A stretch of 7,994 nt of DNA from Alistipes sp. (lineage in GTDB: Bacteria > Bacteroidota > Bacteroidia > Bacteroidales > Rikenellaceae), in NCBI GenBank assembly GCA_009774895.1, contig VSOO01000013.1, forward strand, positions 9,649-17,642. The letters run 5' to 3'. Each line of letters starts with the position of its first letter. The first letter of the stretch is position 1. The notes beneath the pieces were generated by a model. It saw only the letters and a list, made by a program, of their open reading frames with translations, made no database searches and was not told where the DNA came from. A program made the position numbers and the translations under genes. Below, piece by piece: positions 1 to 5,726 of the stretch.

Positions 1-16
1 CCGCGAGGTATTCGGC

Positions 17-784
17 TTATTGCACGAAGCCGGCGCCGCGGCAGGCGTCGATGGCCGTGACCTCGGCGCCCGGGCGCAGGGCCGCGGCCCCGGGGGCCGT
101 GATGCTGTCGATCAGAAAGGGCATGCGCAGCACGAACAGGTCCTTGTACTCCTGGCGCTGACGCATTGCGATCAGCCGTTCGAGCGGCAGCCGCAGGGTC
201 GCCGTGCCGCCGTTGCGCGCCACAGTCACCGTGCGGTCCCCCTCGGTGACCACCAGGGCGTTGATGATCTCGTTGATGTTGTCCACCCGTTCGCCGTCGA
301 TGGTCAGGAAGCGGTCGCCGTCGCGGAATCCGAGTTCGTGGCCCGCCTCGCTGAAGTCGTAGCCCCAGCGGGCGTCGTCGTTCGAGAAGTACGACTCGCC
401 CCAGGCCCAGCTCACGCCGCAGTAGATCGCGACGGCCAGCAGCACGTTCATCACCACGCCCGCGATCATCACCAGGAAGCGCTGCCACGCCGGCTTGGCC
501 CGGAACTCGTCGGGACTGACGGGGCGTTTCATCTGCTCCTTGTCCATCGACTCGTCGATCATGCCGGCGATCTTCACGTAGCCGCCCAGGGGCAGCCAGC
601 CGATGCCGTACTCGGTGCCGCCGCGTTTGAATTTGAAGAGCGAGAACCACGGGTCGAAGAAGATGTAGAACTTCTCGACGCGGATGCCGAAGATGCGGGC
701 CATGATGAAGTGGCCGAATTCGTGGATGCCTACCAGCAGGGTGAAGGCCAGGAAGAGCTGTGCGATTTTGATCAGTATGTCCAT
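17..784 (-). CDS. rseP: RseP-type site-2 protease (M50), interrupted by a premature stop
   Basis: Membrane-embedded zinc metalloprotease of the RseP/M50B family, which cleaves anti-sigma factors and leftover signal peptides within the inner membrane. The 255-residue product shows TM1 at about 7-30 carrying the zinc motif HEFGH (21-25), the membrane-associated loop WLPLGGYVKIAGM (63-75), TM2 at about 103-128, and a first PDZ domain at about 145-200. A second PDZ domain begins near residue 223. The frame then stops at TAA (17-19) inside that second PDZ domain. Family members run to roughly 430-450 residues, so the LDGGH-type motif with the third zinc ligand and the last transmembrane helices are missing. 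Codons after the stop (16-2) read A-E-Y-L-A in the same frame, which suits continued PDZ sequence and suggests a nonsense mutation or a base-call error. The start has no clear Shine-Dalgarno but an A-rich leader. It is the last visible gene of the operon behind dxr. Family identity is firm; activity of this product is doubtful. Confidence 0.88.
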   Translation of the reverse strand: MDILIKIAQLFLAFTLLVGIHEFGHFIMARIFGIRVEKFYIFFDPWFSLFKFKRGGTEYGIGWLPLGGYVKIAGMIDESMDKEQMKRPVSPDEFRAKPAWQRFLVMIAGVVMNVLLAVAIYCGVSWAWGESYFSNDDARWGYDFSEAGHELGFRDGDRFLTIDGERVDNINEIINALVVTEGDRTVTVARNGGTATLRLPLERLIAMRQRQEYKDLFVLRMPFLIDSITAPGAAALRPGAEVTAIDACRGAGFVQ

Positions 785-821
785 CGGTTGTGTCGTCTTT
801 TGCGTGGGGAGCGGCGTGCGC

Positions 822-1973
822 TCAGCATTTCAGGAATTCGCGGGCCAGCAGCCGGGCCTCGGCGTCGGCTGCGGCGTAGTCGTCGGGTGCGGGGTGCGGT
901 GCGAACGCTGCGCGTTGCAGCGCCGCTTCGATCGTGCGCACGATGTCGGTCCAGCGGCACCGCCCGCCCAGAAAGGCCGCCACGGCCACCTCGTTGGCCC
1001 CGTTCATCGTGCAGGCCGCCGTGCCGCCGCGCCGCAGGCAGTCGTAGGCGATGTCGAGCGCCGGATATTTCGCGCGGTCCACCGCGGCGAAGGTGAGCTG
1101 GGGATGCCCCAGAATGTCGAACCGCTCGCCGGGGCGTTCGGCCCGTGCGGGGTAGAAGAGCGCGTGGCTGATCGGGATGCGCATGTCGGCCGACCCGAGC
1201 TGCGCCTTGACCGCGCCGTCCTCGAATTCGACCATCGAGTGCACGATCGACTGCGGGTGCAGCACCACGTCGATCCGTTCGGCGGGCATGTCGAAGAGCC
1301 AGCGGGCCTCGATGACTTCGAAACCCTTGTTCACGAGCGTCGAGGAGTCGATGGTGATCTTGGCGCCCATCGACCACTGGGGATGGCGCAGCGCCTGTTC
1401 CGGCGTGACGTCGGCGAGCGCCTCGCGCGGTACGTCGCGCAGCGAGCCGCCCGAGCAGGTGACGATGAGCCGCCGCGGTGCCGAGCGTTCGCCCGCGAGG
1501 CACTGGAATATGGCCGAATGCTCCGAGTCGATCGGCAGGATCGGAGCCCGGTGTTCGGCCGCCACGCGCATGACGTATTCGCCGCCCACCACGAGCGACT
1601 CCTTGTTGGCCAGGGCCAGTTTCTTGCCGGCGCCGAGCGCCGCGATCGTGGGGGCGAGGCCCGCATAGCCCACCAGGGCATTGACCACGACCTCGGTGCC
1701 GCCGGCCGCCGCGACCTGGGCCACGGCCTCCTCGCCGGCGTAGACCTTGGTGTCGGTGTCGGCCAGCGCGTCGCGCAGCGGGGCATAGCAGTTCTTGTCG
1801 GCGATGACGACCGCGTCGGCATCGAATTCGCGGGCCTGCTGCGCGAGCAGCTCCCAGCGGCGGCCCGCCGTGAGGATGCGGGCTTCGAAGAGTTCGGGAT
1901 TCTCGCGCACGATGTCGAGCGTCTGCACGCCGATCGAGCCCGTGGAACCCAGTATGGCAAGTCGTTGTCTCAT
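822..1973 (-). CDS. dxr: 1-deoxy-D-xylulose 5-phosphate reductoisomerase
   Basis: Cytosolic enzyme of the MEP isoprenoid pathway. It rearranges and reduces 1-deoxy-D-xylulose 5-phosphate to 2-C-methyl-D-erythritol 4-phosphate using NADPH and a divalent metal. The 383 residues match the usual 380-400. Visible motifs are the Rossmann loop GSTGSIG (9-15), ANKESLV (122-128), the metal-site segment PIDSEHS with D149 and E151, SGG at 174-176, the mobile loop HPQWSMG (197-203) with the family's His, Trp and Met, and STLVNKGFEVIEA (211-223) with the third metal ligand E219. HPQSIVHSMVEF (239-250) and NGANEVAVAAF (324-334) follow. All expected catalytic residues are present, so the protein should be active. 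NGANE replaces the commoner NAANE, a minor variation. The ATG lies one base after the stop of the upstream M23 gene (TGA-C-ATG), which points to translational coupling. rseP starts 37 bases downstream. Confidence 0.97.
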   Translation of the reverse strand: MRQRLAILGSTGSIGVQTLDIVRENPELFEARILTAGRRWELLAQQAREFDADAVVIADKNCYAPLRDALADTDTKVYAGEEAVAQVAAAGGTEVVVNALVGYAGLAPTIAALGAGKKLALANKESLVVGGEYVMRVAAEHRAPILPIDSEHSAIFQCLAGERSAPRRLIVTCSGGSLRDVPREALADVTPEQALRHPQWSMGAKITIDSSTLVNKGFEVIEARWLFDMPAERIDVVLHPQSIVHSMVEFEDGAVKAQLGSADMRIPISHALFYPARAERPGERFDILGHPQLTFAAVDRAKYPALDIAYDCLRRGGTAACTMNGANEVAVAAFLGGRCRWTDIVRTIEAALQRAAFAPHPAPDDYAAADAEARLLAREFLKC

Positions 1974-1974
1974 G

Positions 1975-2844
1975 TCAGAATACGATGTAACCCTCCGGAT
2001 CGACGGGTTTGCCGTCGTTCCACAGTTCGAATCCGAAGAGCCGCAGCTCCGAGCCGTCGCCTCCGCCCGCGGCGTAGCCGATCACTTCGCCCGCGCGCAC
2101 GGTCTGTCCCGCCGTGACGAGCGACTGCGAGAGGTTGCGGTATACCGAAAGCAGGTTGCCCGGGTGCTGCACCTCGACGATCCAGCCCGTGTCGGGCGTC
2201 CAGAGGCTCAGCACGACGGTGCCGTTGCCGATGGCCGCCACGCCCGTGCCCTCCGTCGCGGCGATGCGCACGCCGAGGCTGCCGCTGCGTATGTCGAAAC
2301 GTTCGGTGAGAATGCCCTCGGCGGGCGTCATCATCTCGATCGCCTCGCGCACCTCGCGGCGCGTGGCCGGGCGTCCCGTCAGCGCATAGGGGCCGTCGCC
2401 CTCCATCTGCGAGCGCAGCAGCGAGTCGGCGCGCGAGGGCGCCGCGAGGCTCTTGTCCACGCGGGTGCTGTCGTGCGCCTCCACGGTGCGTACCACGGGG
2501 TTCTTGCCCTCCATGATGAGGGCGATGTGCTCGTTGTAGAGCATCATTTCGTTCATCGCGCGCTCCATCGAGTCAAGCCGCAGCACGTTGCGCACGAGGT
2601 TGTCGCGCGAGCGTTCGGCCTGCGTGCGGTAGCCGGGCAGGAATTCGAGCACGGGGGTATAGGCCGTGAGCACCAGCAGCACGAGGAAGAGCAGCAGGGC
2701 GAACGATACGAAAGCGGCGAAAATGCCTGCGGGCGAGATGTGGATGTGCCACTCCTCGCTGCCGTCGGCGGCGTCGCGCAGACTGAGCCGCCGCTTGCGC
2801 AGCGCCTCGTCCCAGCGGTCGGATAGGGATTTGCGGAGTTTCAT
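1975..2844 (-). CDS. Membrane-anchored M23/LytM-domain protein, probably without catalytic activity
   Basis: A 289-residue protein with a short basic cytoplasmic N-terminus, one transmembrane helix at about 39-63, a charged helical, probably coiled-coil region at about 72-112, a linker, and a C-terminal M23 (LytM, lysostaphin-like) domain at about 173-289. The topology places the domain in the periplasm facing peptidoglycan. The fold pattern is readable: GTGVAAIGNGTVV (199-211), VQHPGNLLSVYRNLS (225-239), GQTVRAGEVIGYA (246-258) and FGFELWNDGKPVDPEGY (270-286). The zinc ligands are not. The HxGxD position reads S189-L-G-V-R193, and the HLH motif before FEL reads L-F-G. In active M23 peptidases these residues bind zinc, so this one is probably a dead LytM factor. 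EnvC and NlpD, which activate amidases, are known precedents; a partner here is inferred only. It is the first gene of the operon with dxr and rseP, starting about 16 bases after the predicted transcription start. Confidence 0.9.
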   Translation of the reverse strand: MKLRKSLSDRWDEALRKRRLSLRDAADGSEEWHIHISPAGIFAAFVSFALLLFLVLLVLTAYTPVLEFLPGYRTQAERSRDNLVRNVLRLDSMERAMNEMMLYNEHIALIMEGKNPVVRTVEAHDSTRVDKSLAAPSRADSLLRSQMEGDGPYALTGRPATRREVREAIEMMTPAEGILTERFDIRSGSLGVRIAATEGTGVAAIGNGTVVLSLWTPDTGWIVEVQHPGNLLSVYRNLSQSLVTAGQTVRAGEVIGYAAGGGDGSELRLFGFELWNDGKPVDPEGYIVF

Positions 2845-2866
2845 CGGCAGTGAATTCGAAATCGCA

Positions 2867-2898
2867 CAAAGGTAACGATTTTATGGGGAAAAACCTTG
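2867..2898 (-). promoter_or_regulatory. Promoter for the M23-dxr-rseP operon
   Basis: Read on the minus strand, TACCTTTG at 2874-2867 matches the Bacteroidetes -7 consensus TAnnTTTG exactly. With the usual 20-base spacer the -33 element would fall at 2898-2895, where the sequence is CAAG, a poor match to TTTG. A T-run lies at 2893-2889 but is too close for normal spacing. Transcription should start near 2859-2862, leaving a leader of only about 15-18 bases before the ATG at 2844. The -7 box is convincing; the weak -33 suggests lower strength or help from an activator. Confidence 0.65.
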
Positions 2899-2926
2899 CG
2901 GCCCGCAGTGAAAATTTTTACCTTTG
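2895..2926 (+). promoter_or_regulatory. Promoter for the nucleotidyltransferase-U32-methyltransferase operon
   Basis: TACCTTTG at 2919-2926 is a full match to the Bacteroidetes -7 element TAnnTTTG. CTTG at 2895-2898 matches the -33 element TTTG at three of four bases, with a 20-base spacer, within the usual 19-21. The surrounding AT-rich tract (2911-2920) stands out from the GC-rich coding sequence. Transcription is expected to begin at about 2931-2934, giving an A-rich leader of about 31-34 bases before the ATG at 2965. Confidence 0.8.
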
Positions 2927-2964
2927 TCGCGGCTTTATTACTATTAAAAACGATCCTGAAACAT

Positions 2965-3876
2965 ATGGAAAAACCGACTTTACTGGTGCTTGCCGCCGGC
3001 ATGGGTTCGCGCTACGGCTCGCTCAAGCAGATGGACGGCGTGGGCCCCAACAACGAGGCCATCATCGACTATTCGGTCTACGACGCCGTGCGCGCCGGCT
3101 TCGGCAAGGTGGTATTCGTCATACGCCACGCCTTCGAGCGCGAGTTCCGCGAGGTCTTCTCGCCCGGGCGCTTCGGCGGCCGCATCGAGGTGGACTACGT
3201 CTACCAGGAGCTGGACATGCTGCCCGAAGGCTTCGCGCAGCCCGAGGGGCGCGTGAAGCCGTGGGGCACGAACCACGCCGTGATGATGGCCGCGGGGCGG
3301 ATCGACGGTCCGTTCGCCGTAATCAACGCCGACGACTTCTACGGCGCCGAGGCCTACCGCACCATCGGGGACTTCCTGCGCACGCTCGGCGGCAGCCGGG
3401 GCAGCTACTGCATGGTGGCTTACGACCTGGACAAGACGCTTTCCGAGAACGGCACCGTGTCGCGCGGCGTGTGCGGCGTCGATGCCGCGGGCTGCCTCGC
3501 CGGCATGGTGGAGCGCACGCAGATCGAGCGCATGCCCGACGGCCGCATCCTCTTCCACGACGGCGGTGCGGACGAGGAGCTGGCGCCCGACACCCCCGTG
3601 TCGATGAACCTCTTCGGTTTCACGCCCGACTATTTCAACCGTTCCGAGGAGTACTTCAAGGTCTTCCTGCGCGAGCACGGCACCGAGCCGAAGGCCGAGT
3701 TCTACATCCCCACCATGGTCAATAAGCTCATCGCCGACGGCACCGCGACCATGCGCGTGCTGCGCTCGGGAGCCCAGTGGTACGGCGTGACCTACAAGGA
3801 GGACAAACCCCTGCTGGTGGAGGCCATTCGCCGCATGATCGCCGAGGGACGCTATCCCGAGAACCTTTGGGCCTGA
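2965..3876 (+). CDS. Sugar-phosphate nucleotidyltransferase family protein
   Basis: A 303-residue protein of the GT-A-fold nucleotidyltransferase family, which joins an NTP to a sugar 1-phosphate or a similar phosphorylated substrate to give an NDP-activated product. The N-terminal signature LVLAAGMGSRYGSLKQ (7-22) contains the nucleotide-binding GxGxR loop and K21. KPWGTNHAVMMA (98-109) matches the family's base/sugar contact region, and INADDFYG (120-127) carries the metal-binding aspartates. PVSMNLFGFTPDYF (211-224), FYIPTMVNKLI (247-257) and WYGVTYKEDKP (272-282) are features of the Bacteroidetes branch as I recall it. There is no C-terminal acyltransferase-type beta helix, so it is a simple nucleotidyltransferase rather than GlmU-like. 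The start at 2965 was chosen because it lies downstream of the promoter and begins directly at the fold; an upstream TTG at 2896 would lie inside the promoter. No kinase or glycosyltransferase is next to it, so the substrate cannot be named. It is the first gene of a three-gene plus-strand unit. Confidence 0.92.
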   Translation: MEKPTLLVLAAGMGSRYGSLKQMDGVGPNNEAIIDYSVYDAVRAGFGKVVFVIRHAFEREFREVFSPGRFGGRIEVDYVYQELDMLPEGFAQPEGRVKPWGTNHAVMMAAGRIDGPFAVINADDFYGAEAYRTIGDFLRTLGGSRGSYCMVAYDLDKTLSENGTVSRGVCGVDAAGCLAGMVERTQIERMPDGRILFHDGGADEELAPDTPVSMNLFGFTPDYFNRSEEYFKVFLREHGTEPKAEFYIPTMVNKLIADGTATMRVLRSGAQWYGVTYKEDKPLLVEAIRRMIAEGRYPENLWA

Positions 3877-3899
3877 CCCGAAGCAGAATCCGTGCCGCG

Positions 3900-5726
3900 A
3901 TGTCTTCCCCCAAGCGACCCATCGAACTGCTGGCCCCGGCCCGCGACTGCGAGGCGGTGGTCGCGGCCGTGGACTACGGCGCCGATGCCGTGTACATCGG
4001 CGGCGCCCGCTTCGGTGCGCGCCATGCCGCGGCCAACGATGCCGCGCAGATCGCGCGGGCCGTGGAGTACGCCCGCCGCTACGGCGTGCGGGTCTACGCC
4101 ACGCTCAACACCCTGCTCCGCGACGACGAGCTGGAGGAGGCCGAGCGCCAGGCCCGCGAGCTGATCGGCGCGGGGGTCGATGCACTCATCGTGCAGGACA
4201 TGGCGCTGCGGCGCATGAACCTGCCCGTGGAGCTGCACGCCTCGACCCAGGTGCACACCCTGACGCCCGGGCATGCGCAGTTTCTCGAACGCTGCGGCTT
4301 CGCGCGCGTGATTCTCGAACGGGCCATGTCGCTCGACGAGATCCGCGCGGTGTGCGCCGCCACGAGCGCCGAGGTCGAGTGCTTCGTGCACGGGGCCATC
4401 TGCGTGGGATACAGCGGCCGCTGCTTCCTTTCGCGCTCGATGGGTCCGCGCAGCGGCAACCGGGGCGAATGCGCCCAGCCCTGCCGCCTGGCGTGGGACC
4501 TCACCGACGGCCGGGGCCGCACGTACCTCGCGGGCAAGCACCTGCTGTCGCTGCGCGACATGAACCTTTCGGCCCGCCTGGGCGAGCTGATGGATGCGGG
4601 CGTCTCCTCGTTCAAGATCGAGGGGCGCCTCAAGGAGATCGGTTACATCCGCAACGTGGTCGCCTGGTACCGGCGGGCCGTGGACGAGGCGCTGGCCTCG
4701 CGTCCGGAGCTGTGCCGCGCCTCGGTGGGGCGGAGCGTGCCCGACTTCGCGCCCGATCCGTCCAAGAGCTTCACGCGCGGCGAGTCGGAGTACTATTTCG
4801 ACGGACGCCGTGCGGGCGTCGCGTCGTTCGACACGCCCAAGGCCGTGGGCGAATACGTAGGCCGTGTGGCGTCGGTCGGCGCGCGCGACTTCGTGCTCGA
4901 CCGCCCCGCGGATCTGGCGCCGGGCGACGGCATCTGCTTCGGCGGCGCGGGCACCAATGTCAATGCGGCGGAGGGCCGCCGCGTCGTGCCCAACCGCATG
5001 GAGGGCGTCGTGCCGGGGGCGGAGGTATACCGCAACTACGACCACCGCTTCAGCCAGCAGGTGGCCCGCAGCCGCACGCGGCGCACGATCGGTGTGCGTG
5101 CGGAGTTCGCCGTGGAGGCCGGCCGCGCCGCGGTGCGCTACGTCGATTGCGAGGGCCTCGCGGCCGAGGCGTCGTGCGGCGGCGATTTCGCGCCGGCACG
5201 CGATGCGGCGAAGATGGAGGCCACGCTGCGCGAGCAGCTGTCGCGCAGCGGCGATACGATCTTCCGCGTGGAGGAGGTCGCCGGTACGGGGGCGGAGCGT
5301 TTCGTGCCCGTGTCGGTGCTTGCGGCGCTGCGCCGCGAGGGGCTGGAGCGCCTGGCGGCGCTGCGTGCGTCCCGCGTGCCGGAGCACCGCATCCTGCCCG
5401 AGGACCCTGCCGCACGCTATCCCGGTGTGCGCCTCACGGAGGCGGATAACGTGACCAACCGCCTGGCGGAGGCCTTCTACCGCGACCACGGCGTGACGGA
5501 GATCGAGCCGCCGCTGGAGCTGGCGCGCGAAACGACGGGCCGTTGCGTCATGCGCACGGCCTACTGCCTGCGCCGCGAACTGGGCGAGTGCTTGAAGCGG
5601 AATCCGCGACTCGCGGGGGAGCTGTGGCTCGAACGGGATCGCTTCCGCTACCGCCTGGAGTTCGACTGCGCGCGGTGCGAAATGTGTCTTATCGACGAAA
5701 AGGAGAGTATATGCAGGAACTGCTGA
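3900..5726 (+). CDS. rlhA: U32 family protein, RlhA-like (probable 23S rRNA C hydroxylation)
   Basis: A 608-residue U32 protein. U32 proteins were once called collagenase-like peptidases, but E. coli RlhA (YdcP) and TrhP (YegQ) are needed for hydroxylation of 23S rRNA cytidine and tRNA uridine. The N-terminal TIM-barrel-like domain begins with ELLAPARD (9-16) and DYGADAVYIGG (25-35). The U32 signature is ECFVHGAICVGYSGRCFLS (160-178), followed by NRGECAQPCR (187-196); C168, C175, C191 and C195 are the likely iron-sulphur ligands. FKIEGRLK (238-245) follows. A beta-barrel segment lies near 315-385, then the region typical of long RlhA-type members. The C-terminus has VMRTAYCLRRELGECLK and FDCARCEMC, giving clustered cysteines C590, C593, C596, C605 and C608. 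The length fits RlhA (about 650) rather than TrhP (about 450). The start at 3900 begins right before the conserved fold; upstream codons in this frame overlap the previous gene and look unlike protein. It lies 23 bases after the nucleotidyltransferase and overlaps the methyltransferase. The gene name is tentative. Confidence 0.9.
   Translation: MSSPKRPIELLAPARDCEAVVAAVDYGADAVYIGGARFGARHAAANDAAQIARAVEYARRYGVRVYATLNTLLRDDELEEAERQARELIGAGVDALIVQDMALRRMNLPVELHASTQVHTLTPGHAQFLERCGFARVILERAMSLDEIRAVCAATSAEVECFVHGAICVGYSGRCFLSRSMGPRSGNRGECAQPCRLAWDLTDGRGRTYLAGKHLLSLRDMNLSARLGELMDAGVSSFKIEGRLKEIGYIRNVVAWYRRAVDEALASRPELCRASVGRSVPDFAPDPSKSFTRGESEYYFDGRRAGVASFDTPKAVGEYVGRVASVGARDFVLDRPADLAPGDGICFGGAGTNVNAAEGRRVVPNRMEGVVPGAEVYRNYDHRFSQQVARSRTRRTIGVRAEFAVEAGRAAVRYVDCEGLAAEASCGGDFAPARDAAKMEATLREQLSRSGDTIFRVEEVAGTGAERFVPVSVLAALRREGLERLAALRASRVPEHRILPEDPAARYPGVRLTEADNVTNRLAEAFYRDHGVTEIEPPLELARETTGRCVMRTAYCLRRELGECLKRNPRLAGELWLERDRFRYRLEFDCARCEMCLIDEKESICRNC
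5701..5710 (+). promoter_or_regulatory. Shine-Dalgarno that fixes the methyltransferase start
   Basis: AGGAG at 5701-5705 sits five bases before the ATG at 5711, a better ribosome-binding site than those of most genes here. It favours 5711 over an in-frame ATG at 5726 that forms a TGATG overlap with the U32 stop codon. The site lies within the last codons of the U32 gene, so ribosomes finishing that gene pass over it. Confidence 0.7.

Larger units (their letters stand above)
2866..2927. repeat. Perfect 10-base inverted repeat spanning the divergent promoters
   Basis: ACAAAGGTAA at 2866-2875 and TTACCTTTGT at 2918-2927 are exact reverse complements, separated by 42 bases and centred on 2896.5. 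Each arm contains the -7 box of one of the two divergent promoters, and the centre coincides with the four bases CTTG/CAAG that occupy the -33 position for both. The simplest reading is two consensus -7 elements placed back to back; an operator role is possible but not shown. Confidence 0.8.

Noticed and set aside
785..821. A possible promoter or terminator between dxr and rseP
   Set aside because: The 37-base gap shows no hairpin with a T-run and no TAnnTTTG element; the genes appear to be co-transcribed.
684..2117. A 477-residue plus-strand open frame opposite rseP and dxr
   Set aside because: It lies antisense to clearly conserved genes and shows no recognisable motif or ribosome-binding site; it is a GC-content artefact.
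2896..2964. An upstream TTG start extending the nucleotidyltransferase by 23 residues
   Set aside because: The extension would overlap the -33 element, the -7 box and the predicted transcription start, and the conserved fold begins right after the ATG at 2965.
3777..3899. A longer U32 protein starting within the nucleotidyltransferase gene
   Set aside because: The 41 extra codons are the shifted frame of the real upstream gene and look like GC-driven noise; the conserved ELLAPARD motif starts nine residues after the ATG at 3900.
3852..5489. A 545-residue open frame on the minus strand, antisense to the U32 gene
   Set aside because: It is rich in His, Arg and Ala with no domain motif, as expected of the shadow frame of a GC-rich gene; the plus-strand gene explains the region fully.
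5543..5710. A methyltransferase extended 56 residues into the U32 gene
   Set aside because: The extra residues are an out-of-frame reading of the conserved U32 C-terminus, and a good Shine-Dalgarno precedes the ATG at 5711.
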